Notes: generated by a model from the letters alone, not told the origin. A DNA stretch of 8,397 nucleotides from Pseudomonadota bacterium (GCA_023388935.1 JAEWFG010000230.1:1-8397); one strand, 5' to 3'. Positions 1 through 6,165 are shown, counted from the first letter of the stretch. Program-made: numbers and translations.

Positions 1-537
1 CTCGATAGCGACGCCTCGCGCAAGGCCGCGCGCTTCGTACGCTTCTGCGACGCCTTCAACATCCCGATCGTCACCTTCGTCGACGTGCCCGGCTTACTGC
101 CGGGCACCGCGCAGGAATATGGCGGCCTGATAAAGCACGGCGCAAAGCTGCTGTTCGCCTACTCGCAGTGCACCGTGCCGCTGGTGACCATCATCACCCG
201 CAAGGCCTATGGCGGCGCCTTCGACGTCATGGCGTCGAAGGAAATCGGCGCCGACATGAACTACGCCTGGCCGACCGCCCAGATCGCGGTGATGGGCGCC
301 AAGGGCGCGGTCGAGATCATCTTCCGCTCTGACATCGGCGACCCCGACAAGATCGCGGCACGAACGAAGGAATACGAAGACCGCTTCCTGTCGCCGTTCA
401 TCGCCGCCGAGCGCGGCTATATCGACGACGTCATCATGCCGCACTCGACCCGGCGGCGGATCGCCCGGGCGCTCGCGATGCTGAAGGACAAGAAGACGGA
501 AATGCCGGCGAAGAAGCACGACAATTTGCCGTTGTAG
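1..537 (+). CDS. pccB: Propionyl-CoA carboxylase beta chain, C-terminal 178 residues (5' end outside window)
   Basis: The reading frame is open from the first base, so the gene starts upstream; the last 178 residues are present. This is the carboxyltransferase subunit that moves CO2 from biotin to propionyl-CoA, giving methylmalonyl-CoA in the cytoplasm. Fragment residues 28-42 (VDVPGLLPGTAQEYG) and 67-80 (RKAYGGAFDVMASK) are hallmark blocks of the acyl-CoA carboxylase C-terminal half. The Asp in GGAFD (fragment residue 75) lies where actinobacterial enzymes use Asp to favour propionyl-CoA, which supports the propionyl assignment over acetyl-CoA carboxylase. The end, KKHDNLPL, is the usual terminus, so the gene is not truncated at its 3' end. 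The stop is 11 bp from the next gene, whose codon and base usage is quite different. The alpha (biotin carboxylase) gene is not in this window. Confidence 0.95.
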   Translation, partial: LDSDASRKAARFVRFCDAFNIPIVTFVDVPGLLPGTAQEYGGLIKHGAKLLFAYSQCTVPLVTIITRKAYGGAFDVMASKEIGADMNYAWPTAQIAVMGAKGAVEIIFRSDIGDPDKIAARTKEYEDRFLSPFIAAERGYIDDVIMPHSTRRRIARALAMLKDKKTEMPAKKHDNLPL

Positions 538-548
538 GGGGGCCTATC

Positions 549-1742
549 ATGGCTGAAGAACTGGCGACGGCAGACTCAGACGACCTTGATTGGAATGAAG
601 AGCTTGAAGAAGAGGTCTCGGTTAGCGAGCCGCGCAGCCTTGTTGTGTTTTCTCGGGACTGGACGGTCGAGACCATAGTTCGCCAGATCGAGCGTACCAA
701 CATTGATCTGAATCCAAAATTTCAGCGCAGGAATGCCTGGAATGACGAGAAGCGCAGCAAGCTTATAGAATCGTTGTTGATTGGCGCCCCTGTCCCAGAG
801 ATTGTGCTGGCTGAGGATAAGAATAAGAAGGGGGCTTTCTTAGTAATCGACGGTAAGCAGCGACTGTTGGCCGTTGCTGGCTTTCTGGAGCCTAAGTTCG
901 AATTCTGGAAGGTCCCGAAGCTCAAGGGTCTAAAGACTAGGGGCGATCTGAACAATCGGACCTTTGCCGAAATGGCAGGCATGGATCCGGCAAACCAGCC
1001 GGTCGAAAGCGACGATCAGAGAGGACTGAGAAACGCTGATATTCGCTGTACCATCATCTCCAACTACAAGGATGTTGGAGTGCTGTATGACATTTTCTAC
1101 CGACTGAACGCCGGATCCGTTCCCCTTTCATCGCAAGAATTGCGACAGGTGCTGAATAGAGGGCCGTTTGCTGAGTTCATAATCGAGGCAACTAATCAAA
1201 TGCTGCCGCTGCATAAGGTCATGCGGCTAAAAGAGCCTGATGCCCGGCTGCGCGATGCCGAAATTCTGCTGCGGTATCTAGCGTTCTCCATGTTTGGGTC
1301 GGAGTACGATGGAAATCTTACTCCGTTTCTAGATTCCAGTATGGCGACCATAAACAAGGGATGGGACAAAGGAAAAAAAGAGCAAGTTGAAAATCTGTTC
1401 CTAGGGTTCAATAAGGCAACGGATCGGCTTCTTTCTATCTTTCCTAACAATAAAGTCGGCCGCAAGTATGCCAGTGACTGGGAAAGCCGCTTTAATCGCG
1501 CGCTGTTCGAGGTTCAAGCGTACTATTTCGCCAGAATACCTGATGCAGAGTTTTCTGCGTCGAAGGATAATTTTGTCGCGGCCTTCCAGGCATTCAGTCA
1601 GAAAGAAGGGGCATTTCGAGATAGCATCGAGACTACGACCAAGGCTCGCGATCGCTATTTCATTCGGTTCGATCTTTTCCGGAAGCTTGTGAACTCGGTG
1701 TTCAAGACTTCTATCGAAGAAGTTCCCGTTCCCAAACCCTAG
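549..1742 (+). CDS. DUF262 domain protein (ParB/GmrS-like), probable defence or toxin-antitoxin partner
   Basis: This is a 397-residue protein with an acidic N-terminus (residues 9-27 rich in D and E), followed by a DUF262 domain. Visible family marks are FQRRNAW (59-64 region), IDGKQRLLAV (100-109, the DGQQR-type motif shared with ParB-like nuclease/NTPase folds) and FYRLNAGSVPLSSQELRQ (183-200). DUF262 is the N-terminal domain of the GmrSD type IV restriction enzyme and of many stand-alone defence-linked proteins. The HNH-bearing DUF1524 (GmrD) half is not seen here; residues 210-397 are helical-looking and unrecognised. The start is supported by a purine-rich AGGGGGG 6 nt upstream that begins within the preceding stop codon. 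The base composition is clearly poorer in G+C than the flanking genes, suggesting transfer. The HEPN gene follows after 7 nt, so the two are almost certainly one unit. The biochemical role is not established. Confidence 0.85.
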   Translation: MAEELATADSDDLDWNEELEEEVSVSEPRSLVVFSRDWTVETIVRQIERTNIDLNPKFQRRNAWNDEKRSKLIESLLIGAPVPEIVLAEDKNKKGAFLVIDGKQRLLAVAGFLEPKFEFWKVPKLKGLKTRGDLNNRTFAEMAGMDPANQPVESDDQRGLRNADIRCTIISNYKDVGVLYDIFYRLNAGSVPLSSQELRQVLNRGPFAEFIIEATNQMLPLHKVMRLKEPDARLRDAEILLRYLAFSMFGSEYDGNLTPFLDSSMATINKGWDKGKKEQVENLFLGFNKATDRLLSIFPNNKVGRKYASDWESRFNRALFEVQAYYFARIPDAEFSASKDNFVAAFQAFSQKEGAFRDSIETTTKARDRYFIRFDLFRKLVNSVFKTSIEEVPVPKP

Positions 1743-1749
1743 TCAACGC

Positions 1750-2400
1750 ATGGCTATCTTGGACAAGTTGGAAGCGGAACTGGACGGCCAGATAAAGCTC
1801 ATCTCGGATGAATTCATATCTCGGTATTTGCCGGCAAATCCCGAAGACGGGCCGGATGTCTATCATCAGCATGTGAAGGCCTTCTGTATACTGGCTCATG
1901 CTGCATTTGAGGATTTTGTCGAGCGCACGTCATTGGCTCTTATGATGCACGCAGTGGAGGTTTGGTACAAAGATCGAACGCTTACTACTCCTCTCGTATC
2001 GTTGCTGCTGTTCTATCGGTCGTCGTTGGAGGCGGTTGATAATGAGGAAGAAGATCAGCCACGGAATTTTGATCAGATCAGAGCGCAAATAGACGAAGTT
2101 AAGCGAGCGCACTCGAGAGCAATAACTGACAATCATGGATTCTCGCTCAAATACCTCAGGTCAATATTGACGCCGGTGGCAATCGATATTGCGATTGATC
2201 CGTCTATCTCTAATTCTTTGAGAACATTGGCCGATGCGCGAGGCTCGTTTGCACATTCGGTCGCCGAACTCGGCATTTTTGTGGATCGCAAGAAGGCGAG
2301 GCACCCGATGACGCCGGAAAAGGCACGTGACGTTGTGGTTGATTGTGTCGCGCTGTGTAAGAAGATATTGGTGGAAGCCAAGAAATTTCTTCCAAGCTAG
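1750..2400 (+). CDS. HEPN-fold protein, candidate RNase of the MAE_28990/MAE_18760 (RiboL-PSP-HEPN) type
   Basis: This 216-residue protein is mainly alpha-helical. Residues 44-59 (AFCILAHAAFEDFVER) resemble the first HEPN helix, and residues 162-170 (DARGSFAHS) contain R164-x4-H169. That R-x4-6-H motif is the catalytic signature of HEPN ribonucleases, where two protomers form one active site. Proteins of this size and layout are commonly found directly after a DUF262 gene, as here. I infer a growth-arrest or anti-phage nuclease whose action is set by the DUF262 partner; the opposite order of control cannot be excluded. There is no clear Shine-Dalgarno before the ATG, which lies 7 nt after the upstream stop, so translation is probably coupled. 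It shares the AT-rich composition of its partner. The membership is judged by eye and has not been tested by profile search. Confidence 0.7.
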   Translation: MAILDKLEAELDGQIKLISDEFISRYLPANPEDGPDVYHQHVKAFCILAHAAFEDFVERTSLALMMHAVEVWYKDRTLTTPLVSLLLFYRSSLEAVDNEEEDQPRNFDQIRAQIDEVKRAHSRAITDNHGFSLKYLRSILTPVAIDIAIDPSISNSLRTLADARGSFAHSVAELGIFVDRKKARHPMTPEKARDVVVDCVALCKKILVEAKKFLPS

Positions 2401-2470
2401 CCAGGAGCCGGGTTCGGACTGTCAATATTTCTGTGCAACTTCGCTTACGGCTGGTCTTATCCTAAAGGCT

Positions 2471-2818
2471 ATGGATACGAACGATCCGACTGACGAGATT
2501 TCCGACATCGAAGACCGGATCGAGGCTTTGGCCGAGATCGCCGACCGATGTCGGAAGTTCATTCTGGCGTCCAAGATCGCCATTGGCGGCGGTGCCGCAC
2601 TGTTGTTGATCACGATCCTCGGCTTGTTGGGGACAGGTCTGACCGCTGCGCTCGGCTCCATCGCCCTGGTGCTGGGCGGGATCGTGTCGCTCGGTTCGAA
2701 CATCAGCACGTTGCAGCAAACCGAAAGCGCCATCGGTGCTGCCGAGGCGCGCCGTTCGGCGTTGATCGGCCGGATCGACCTGCGCGTGGTCGCCGATACG
2801 CCGATGAAGCTGGTGTGA
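2471..2818 (+). CDS. Small two-helix membrane protein, unknown function
   Basis: This is a 115-residue protein of unknown family. Residues 1-29 are acidic and charged (DEISDIEDRIEALAE), compatible with a short amphipathic or coiled helix. Residues about 31-53 and 57-76 are two long hydrophobic, Gly/Ala/Leu-rich stretches separated by a Gly turn, likely a transmembrane hairpin. Residues 78-115 form a polar helix. The open frame extends further upstream, but the ATG at 2471 is preferred. It follows AAAGG 3 nt upstream, and the codons before it lie in the AT-rich tail of the preceding HEPN gene. Base composition returns here to the host-like high G+C, so the foreign segment seems to end between 2400 and 2471. 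No partner or pathway can be named. Confidence 0.65.
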   Translation: MDTNDPTDEISDIEDRIEALAEIADRCRKFILASKIAIGGGAALLLITILGLLGTGLTAALGSIALVLGGIVSLGSNISTLQQTESAIGAAEARRSALIGRIDLRVVADTPMKLV

Positions 2819-2827
2819 CGCGTCGCG

Positions 2828-2980
2828 TCAAACCGCAGCCCTCAGCGTCAGCACCATCAATTCTGCGCGGCATTGGGCAGCGAATGTTTGAAGCCGCTCC
2901 ACGGCTTCCTCGTCGAGGAACGTCTTCGCCAGACGCTCGGCGCGAGCAACCTGCTCTTTGAGATAGTCGATGCGGGCCAT
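2828..2980 (-). CDS. 50-residue hypothetical protein, helical
   Basis: This short reading frame encodes 50 residues, starting MARIDYLKEQVARAERLAK and ending LTLRAAV. It is charged and almost without helix breakers, so it probably folds as one or two helices. It carries one Cys (residue 37) and no signal peptide or membrane segment. The start is supported by a strong GGGAGG Shine-Dalgarno 6 nt upstream of the ATG on the minus strand. The gene is convergent with the two-helix membrane protein gene (stops 10 nt apart) and divergent from the DUF2214 gene. A 9-bp inverted repeat (2991-3030) lies just upstream and touches the ribosome-binding site. The family is not recognised; it is called real because of its ribosome-binding site, clean frame and host-like codon choice. 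Confidence 0.55.
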   Translation of the reverse strand: MARIDYLKEQVARAERLAKTFLDEEAVERLQTFAAQCRAELMVLTLRAAV

Positions 2981-2990
2981 GTGGCGCCTC

Positions 2991-3030
2991 CCGCCGGAAT
3001 AATTTGAGGCAAATTGTTTCGTTCCGGCGG
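2991..3030. promoter_or_regulatory. Nested inverted repeat between divergent genes
   Basis: A perfect 9-bp inverted repeat (CCGCCGGAA at 2991-2999, TTCCGGCGG at 3022-3030) encloses a second, AT-rich one (AATTT at 3001-3005, AAATT at 3011-3015). It lies between the divergent 50-residue gene and the DUF2214 gene and overlaps the last two bases of the former's Shine-Dalgarno. It could be an operator shared by both genes or an RNA hairpin in the minus-strand leader. No T-run follows, so a terminator is unlikely. Function is inferred from position only. Confidence 0.35.
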
Positions 3031-3103
3031 CTGTGACGGGATGGCTAACGCCGGGTAAACTGCGTGCGGTCGATCACGCTCGTCAAGCTCTCAGGAATTT
3101 GTC

Positions 3104-3550
3104 ATGTCCACGCTGTTCGCCTTTTTTCATCACCTCTGCGCCTTCACGCTGGTCGCAGCGGTCGCGGTCGAGTTCACGCTGATCCGGCAGGAACTGACGG
3201 TGTCGACCGCACGGCGGCTTCAGGTCACCGATATCGTGCTGGGTACTGCCGCCGCGGCGCTGCTCATTGTCGGGATACTGCGGGTCTTGTTCTTCGAGAA
3301 AGGCTACGACTACTACCTGCATAGCTACGCGTTCCTGACGAAGATCGCGCTCTTCGTCGCCCTTGGGGCGTTGTCGGTCATTCCGACGCAGGAGTTCTTG
3401 TCGTGGAGTGCGTCGATCAAGGCGGGGCAGGCGCCTATGCTCGACGCCAGGCAGATGCGGCTGGTGTCGTCGATCATCCACGGCGAACTCGCGGCCATCG
3501 TGGTCATCCTGCTCTGTGCGGCCGTGATGGCGCGGGGAGGGTGGGTTTAG
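3104..3550 (+). CDS. DUF2214 family integral membrane protein
   Basis: This is a 148-residue inner-membrane protein with four hydrophobic segments at about residues 5-26, 43-64, 74-96 and 123-143. The first segment includes the paired His of FFHHLCAF. The loop LFFEKGYDYYLHSYAFLTK (62-80) and the HGEL in the last helix (126-129) match the conserved polar pattern of the DUF2214 family as I know it. Buried His, Glu, Arg and Lys residues suggest a redox or ion function, but none is established. The ATG follows AGGA at 8 nt spacing. The length is typical of the family, so it appears intact. It stands alone, divergent from the 50-residue gene and followed by an independent small gene. Confidence 0.8.
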   Translation: MSTLFAFFHHLCAFTLVAAVAVEFTLIRQELTVSTARRLQVTDIVLGTAAAALLIVGILRVLFFEKGYDYYLHSYAFLTKIALFVALGALSVIPTQEFLSWSASIKAGQAPMLDARQMRLVSSIIHGELAAIVVILLCAAVMARGGWV

Positions 3551-3596
3551 CCGGTCAGCGCGCCGTGCGCGCTACAAAATCCGTCGCGTGGGCTTT

Positions 3597-3625
3597 TTGT
3601 TGCCGCCACCATAACCGGCTATGCT
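3597..3625 (+). promoter_or_regulatory. Candidate sigma-70-type promoter for the gene at 3652
   Basis: TTGTTG (3597-3602) and TATGCT (3620-3625) are separated by 17 nt, a plausible vegetative promoter. A transcript from it would start near 3632 and have a leader of about 20 nt that includes the AGGAGG ribosome-binding site. It is a pattern match only. Confidence 0.3.
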
Positions 3626-3651
3626 GACGCCAAACAACAGGAGGGAATCCG

Positions 3652-3966
3652 ATGCCATCAGCCTTCTTCGTCGTCCGCGCCACCGTCACTGACAGCAGCA
3701 AGCGCGCCGCCTTCGACAAATGGTACGAGACCGAACATCTGCCCGATGCGGTGAAGGCGTTCGGCGTGAGCAAGGCCTGGCGGTTCTGGAGTCTCGACGA
3801 TCCCTCGTTGCATCAGGCGATGTATCAGTTCGACGACGAAGCCAGGCTCGAGACGATGCTGAAGGGCGATGCGCTGAAGCAGCTCGTCGCCGATTTCAAC
3901 CGCGACTGGCCCGAGGTGAAGCGATCGCGCGAGACGCTGGTGCTGGCGCAGGAATTCGCGAAGTAG
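3652..3966 (+). CDS. Small dimeric alpha/beta-barrel (EthD/ABM-like) protein
   Basis: This is a 104-residue soluble protein. The opening strand SAFFVVRATV (3-12), then FDKWYETEHLPDAV (21-34), is the W-Y-x-x-x-H-L-P pattern seen in small ferredoxin-like dimeric barrel proteins such as EthD and related monooxygenase-like families. In these the His or Trp face a ligand pocket. Later strands (KAWRFW, HQAMYQFDD) and a helix ending in FNRDWPEV complete the expected beta-alpha-beta pattern. An excellent AGGAGG ribosome-binding site lies 7 nt before the ATG. The substrate is unknown and no neighbouring catabolic gene points to one. It appears to be a single-gene unit, with a large palindrome downstream that may end the transcript. 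Confidence 0.65.
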   Translation: MPSAFFVVRATVTDSSKRAAFDKWYETEHLPDAVKAFGVSKAWRFWSLDDPSLHQAMYQFDDEARLETMLKGDALKQLVADFNRDWPEVKRSRETLVLAQEFAK

Positions 3967-3983
3967 GGGGGTGATCGTGGCCA

Positions 3984-4068
3984 CGTAGCCCGGATGGAGC
4001 GAAGCGCAATCCGGGATTCGTGCCTTAGGCGAAGCCCCCGGATTTCGCTTCGCTCCATCCGGGCTACG
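3984..4068. repeat. Large intergenic palindrome (Bradyrhizobium REP type A)
   Basis: Two arms of 32 nt (3984-4015 and 4037-4068) pair with a single mismatch around a 21-nt loop; the outer 23 bp pair perfectly. The arm begins CGTAGCCCGGATGGAGCG, a motif familiar from intergenic repeats in Bradyrhizobium and relatives. It lies 17 bp after the stop of the small barrel protein and could act as a transcript end or a stability hairpin. Repetition across a genome cannot be shown from this window. Confidence 0.85.
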
Positions 4069-4179
4069 AAGTCCATGTCACCTTTGCAACGAATCTGAAC
4101 ACGCGATTCAGCGGCAGTTCATGTCCTGACCACGACACTACGCTCTGCATCACTCGACCGATAGCTGAGAGGACATGTC

Positions 4180-4476
4180 ATGGAGCGTCGGAACTTTTTG
4201 AAACTTGCATTCGGTGTCGCGGCGGGAGCCGCCGCGTTCACCGTCGCAGCACAAGCCGCACCGTTGGCGCCGCAGTCGCTCGGTGCGCCTGCGCGCGTGC
4301 CGCAAGGTAATCCGGACGCTCATCCCGCCGTCACTACCAGCGAGGAAGCCGCGCAACTCAAGCCCGAGCAGGTGCATTGGCACGGTCACGGCTGGCATCA
4401 CCGCCATTGGGGCTGGCGCCACCGTCACTGGGGCTGGCGCCACCGCTGGCATCGCCACCACTGGCGGCACTGGTAA
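4180..4476 (+). CDS. Tat-signal exported protein with His/Trp-rich repeat tail
   Basis: This is a 98-residue precursor. Residues 3-8 (RRNFLK) are a near-ideal twin-arginine motif, followed by a hydrophobic Ala-rich stretch (9-25) and an AQA-A cleavage site near residue 27. Export of a folded, perhaps metal-loaded, protein to the periplasm is therefore expected. The linker (28-65) is Pro/Ala/Glu-rich. Residues 66-98 contain 13 His and 9 Trp in 33 positions, with RHWGWRH twice in a row (75-81, 82-88). In the DNA this shows as a 21-bp tandem repeat (4401-4421, 4422-4442; two differences). A metal-binding or buffering role is a reasonable inference, but no such function is known to me. The ribosome-binding site is GAGAGGA 6 nt upstream. 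A hairpin with T-rich tail follows the stop. Confidence 0.75.
   Translation: MERRNFLKLAFGVAAGAAAFTVAAQAAPLAPQSLGAPARVPQGNPDAHPAVTTSEEAAQLKPEQVHWHGHGWHHRHWGWRHRHWGWRHRWHRHHWRHW
4401..4442 (+). repeat. 21-bp tandem repeat within the His/Trp-rich coding tail
   Basis: Two adjacent 21-bp units (4401-4421 and 4422-4442) differ at two positions and keep the reading frame, so unit gain or loss would change the protein tail by seven residues. A further degenerate unit seems to flank them. Confidence 0.7.
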
Positions 4477-4507
4477 CGCTACGCCACCAGGACGGCCTGC
4501 AAACGTC

Positions 4508-4545
4508 GAACGGGGATCGCGCCTGGCGGTCCCCGTTCTTGTTCA
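4508..4545 (+). terminator. Hairpin terminator for the His/Trp-rich gene
   Basis: A perfect 9-bp stem (GAACGGGGA at 4508-4516, TCCCCGTTC at 4530-4538) with a 13-nt loop is followed by a moderately T-rich tail (TTGTTCATT). It lies 31 nt after the stop codon. The tail is interrupted, so termination may be partial. Confidence 0.55.
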
Positions 4546-4560
4546 TTCCAAATTGCGAAC

Positions 4561-4596
4561 AAAAAAATGGCCGCGCCGGTTAACGCTGCGCGGCCA
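4561..4596 (-). terminator. Intrinsic terminator for the minus-strand secreted-protein gene
   Basis: On the minus strand a 9-bp GC-rich stem (4588-4596 with 4568-4576, 11-nt loop) is followed at once by seven T residues (the A-run at 4561-4567). It lies 24 nt beyond the stop of the gene at 4620-4862. This is a textbook intrinsic terminator. Confidence 0.8.
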
Positions 4597-4619
4597 CTTC
4601 GTATGACGAAAAGACGATA

Positions 4620-4862
4620 TCAGATCGGGCGGCAGCGGCCGCCGTGCCAGCGCAGGCCATAGGGGCACGCGCGCGGACGCACCACGACGACCGGCGGGGG
4701 AGGCGGTGCCACCATGACGACGGGCGGACGCCTGGCCATCGGACGGCAGTTGCCATGGGCGCCACGGTACCAGCCGGGGCCGCAGCCGCCGGCGGCACTG
4801 GCTGCCTCGCTGAAACCGACGACTGCGCCGGCGAGCATGATGGCGGCGAACAGATATTTCAT
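4620..4862 (-). CDS. Small secreted two-cysteine-repeat protein (GCG_CRPN type)
   Basis: This is an 80-residue precursor. MKYLFAAIMLAGAVVGFSEAASAA is a clear Sec signal peptide with cleavage near residue 24. The mature part begins GGCGPGWYRGAHGNCRP, then a Pro/Val-rich linker (MVAPPPPPVVVV), then ACPYGLRWHGGRCRP. The two cysteine units share the pattern C-P/G-x-G-x(6)-G-x-C-R-P, so two small disulfide loops are likely after export. This matches the GCG...CRP(N) group of small Bradyrhizobium-type proteins as I remember it; the function is unknown. An in-frame ATG lies 48 bp upstream, but the internal start is chosen because it begins the signal peptide and has GAAGGAGA just upstream. It converges on the His/Trp-rich exported protein gene, each having its own terminator. 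Confidence 0.75.
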   Translation of the reverse strand: MKYLFAAIMLAGAVVGFSEAASAAGGCGPGWYRGAHGNCRPMARRPPVVMVAPPPPPVVVVRPRACPYGLRWHGGRCRPI

Positions 4863-4921
4863 TGGGTCTCCTTCTTCTTTGGCAGGCACTTGCGGCGCGC
4901 GATGAATCAAACGACGCGACT

Positions 4922-4947
4922 CGACATGTTAGGTTTTGCGACATGTC
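4922..4947. promoter_or_regulatory. Repeated palindromic motif upstream of the secreted-protein gene
   Basis: CGACATGT occurs at 4922-4929 and again at 4939-4946, 17 bp apart. The second copy extends to the full palindrome GACATGTC (4940-4947). The pair lies 60-85 bp upstream of the start at 4862, where a regulator of that promoter could bind. The call rests on spacing and symmetry alone. Confidence 0.25.
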
Positions 4948-5032
4948 GGCACGGCATGATCCAAACCTGCCAAACATGACCTGAATACGGCATGAATGTT
5001 CCCCGCATACGGCTTCAGACGACAGCAACGCG

Positions 5033-6043
5033 CTAGCGGCCGAGAAAGCCCAGCACCAGTTCCCTGTACTTCTCCGGCGCTTCCAGGAAGACGAGATGGC
5101 CGGTATCCGGGATCACCTCGACCCGCGCATTCGGCATCTTCGCCGCAAGCGCCTTCGCGAGTTCGGCGTTCTGCCCCATTTTTGCGCGCAGCGCCTCCGG
5201 CGCGTTCGGCCGGCCCGGCGCGTTGTGATCGTCGGCGCCCATGATGAACAGCGTGGGTTCGGTGATGAGCGGGATCTCCTGCGCGACCGGCTCGCGATAG
5301 ATCATCTGGCCGGAGCTGACGAAGGCGCGCAGCCAGCGCGGATAATCGGGGCTGCCCTTGATGTTGAAGCGGGCATCGATGAACGGCGTGATCGCCTCCG
5401 GCGGCAGCTTGATCGCGTAATTGGTCTGCAGCTGCTTGCGGTAGCCGTCCGCGGTGAGCTTGTCCTCGGTCTCGATGATCTTCTCGGTCGGCGTTGGCGG
5501 CACGTAGAGGCGGTAGTCCTCCAGCCCGATCGGCGCGGTCAGCACGAGATGGGCGACGCGGTCCGGATAGGCGCGGGCGATGCGCACGCCCAGCATGCCG
5601 CCGAGCGAATGAGCGACGATGTCGGCCTTATGGATTCCGAGATGGTCGAGCAGCGCGATGGTGTTGCGTGCCAGCGTATCGAAGTGCAGTTCGCCTGATG
5701 GCTTCGACGATTTGCCGAAGCCGATCTGGTCCGGCACCACGACGCGGAAGCCGGCCTCGCTCAGCATCCTGATCACGGGTGCCCAGTAGCTCGACGGGAA
5801 ATTGCGCCCGTGCAGCAGCACCACGGTGCGGCCGTTCGGGCGCGCCGGCGCCACATCCATATAGGCCATGCGGAGCTGCTCGCCATCATTGACGACCTGC
5901 AGCAGGTGCACGGGGTAAGGATAGGCAAAGCCTTCGAGCGCGATGCCATAGGGCTCGCGTTGGGCCGTCTCGGCGGCGGTGGCAGATGTGAGCGGGGAAG
6001 CGAGGAGGCCGGCGGCGAGTGCGGCCAAAGCGAAGCGTTTCAT
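5033..6043 (-). CDS. Exported alpha/beta hydrolase
   Basis: This is a 336-residue precursor. MKRFALAALAAGLLASPLTSATAAE is a Sec signal peptide (cleavage near residue 24), so the enzyme should act in the periplasm or outside. An alternative start 20 codons upstream would bury the signal, so this ATG is preferred although its ribosome-binding site is weak. The alpha/beta-hydrolase fold is clear. HGRN (78-81) is the oxyanion region, DQIGFGKSSKP (105-114) the usual loop, AHSLGGMLG (144-152) the nucleophile elbow with Ser146, GADD (269-272) the acid, and GHLVFLEAP (315-323) carries His316. The elbow has Ala where Gly is common (A-H-S-L-G), but the triad is complete. Esterase, lipase or epoxide/haloalkane-type action cannot be told apart by eye. 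It lies 122 bp downstream of the ArsR-type gene and may be regulated by it. Confidence 0.85.
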   Translation of the reverse strand: MKRFALAALAAGLLASPLTSATAAETAQREPYGIALEGFAYPYPVHLLQVVNDGEQLRMAYMDVAPARPNGRTVVLLHGRNFPSSYWAPVIRMLSEAGFRVVVPDQIGFGKSSKPSGELHFDTLARNTIALLDHLGIHKADIVAHSLGGMLGVRIARAYPDRVAHLVLTAPIGLEDYRLYVPPTPTEKIIETEDKLTADGYRKQLQTNYAIKLPPEAITPFIDARFNIKGSPDYPRWLRAFVSSGQMIYREPVAQEIPLITEPTLFIMGADDHNAPGRPNAPEALRAKMGQNAELAKALAAKMPNARVEVIPDTGHLVFLEAPEKYRELVLGFLGR

Positions 6044-6075
6044 GGCGGGGCTCTGCGCGTTACGGAACGATACTG

Positions 6076-6103
6076 CGCATAGAACGATGGATGGCCGGGT
6101 CAA
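6076..6103 (-). promoter_or_regulatory. Candidate promoter for the hydrolase, with the -35 inside a palindrome
   Basis: On the minus strand TTGACC (6103-6098) and TATGCG (6081-6076) are separated by 16 nt. The -35-like element lies in the loop and inner stem of the small REP-type palindrome at 6091-6113. The leader to the hydrolase start would be about 25 nt. It is a weak -10, so this is only a candidate. Confidence 0.3.
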
Positions 6104-6113
6104 GCCCAGCCAT
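6091..6113. repeat. Short intergenic palindrome (Bradyrhizobium REP type B)
   Basis: Arms ATGGCCGGG (6091-6099) and CCCAGCCAT (6105-6113) pair except for one G/A mismatch around a 5-nt loop. The motif GATGGCCGGGTCAAGCCC is a familiar scattered intergenic repeat in Bradyrhizobium-like genomes. It lies between the ArsR-type gene and the hydrolase gene. Confidence 0.6.
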
Positions 6114-6165
6114 GACGCGCGCTCGCATTCACACGCGATTGTGTGTTGTCACGCAGCCTGCGCGA

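Noticed and set aside
2327..2470. Longer N-terminus for the two-helix membrane protein
   Set aside because: The added codons overlap the HEPN gene in another frame and give an unlikely Cys/Trp-rich sequence. The ATG at 2471 has a ribosome-binding site and starts a plausible protein.
3557..3600. Hairpin AGCGCG/CGCGCT followed by a T5 run after the DUF2214 gene, as a terminator
   Set aside because: The T-run lies 20 nt beyond the 6-bp stem, too far for intrinsic termination, and it also overlaps a plausible -35 for the next gene.
4988..5032. EcfG-type stress promoter (GGAAC) upstream of the secreted-protein gene
   Set aside because: GGAAC is present on the minus strand, but no CGTT follows at 16-17 nt.
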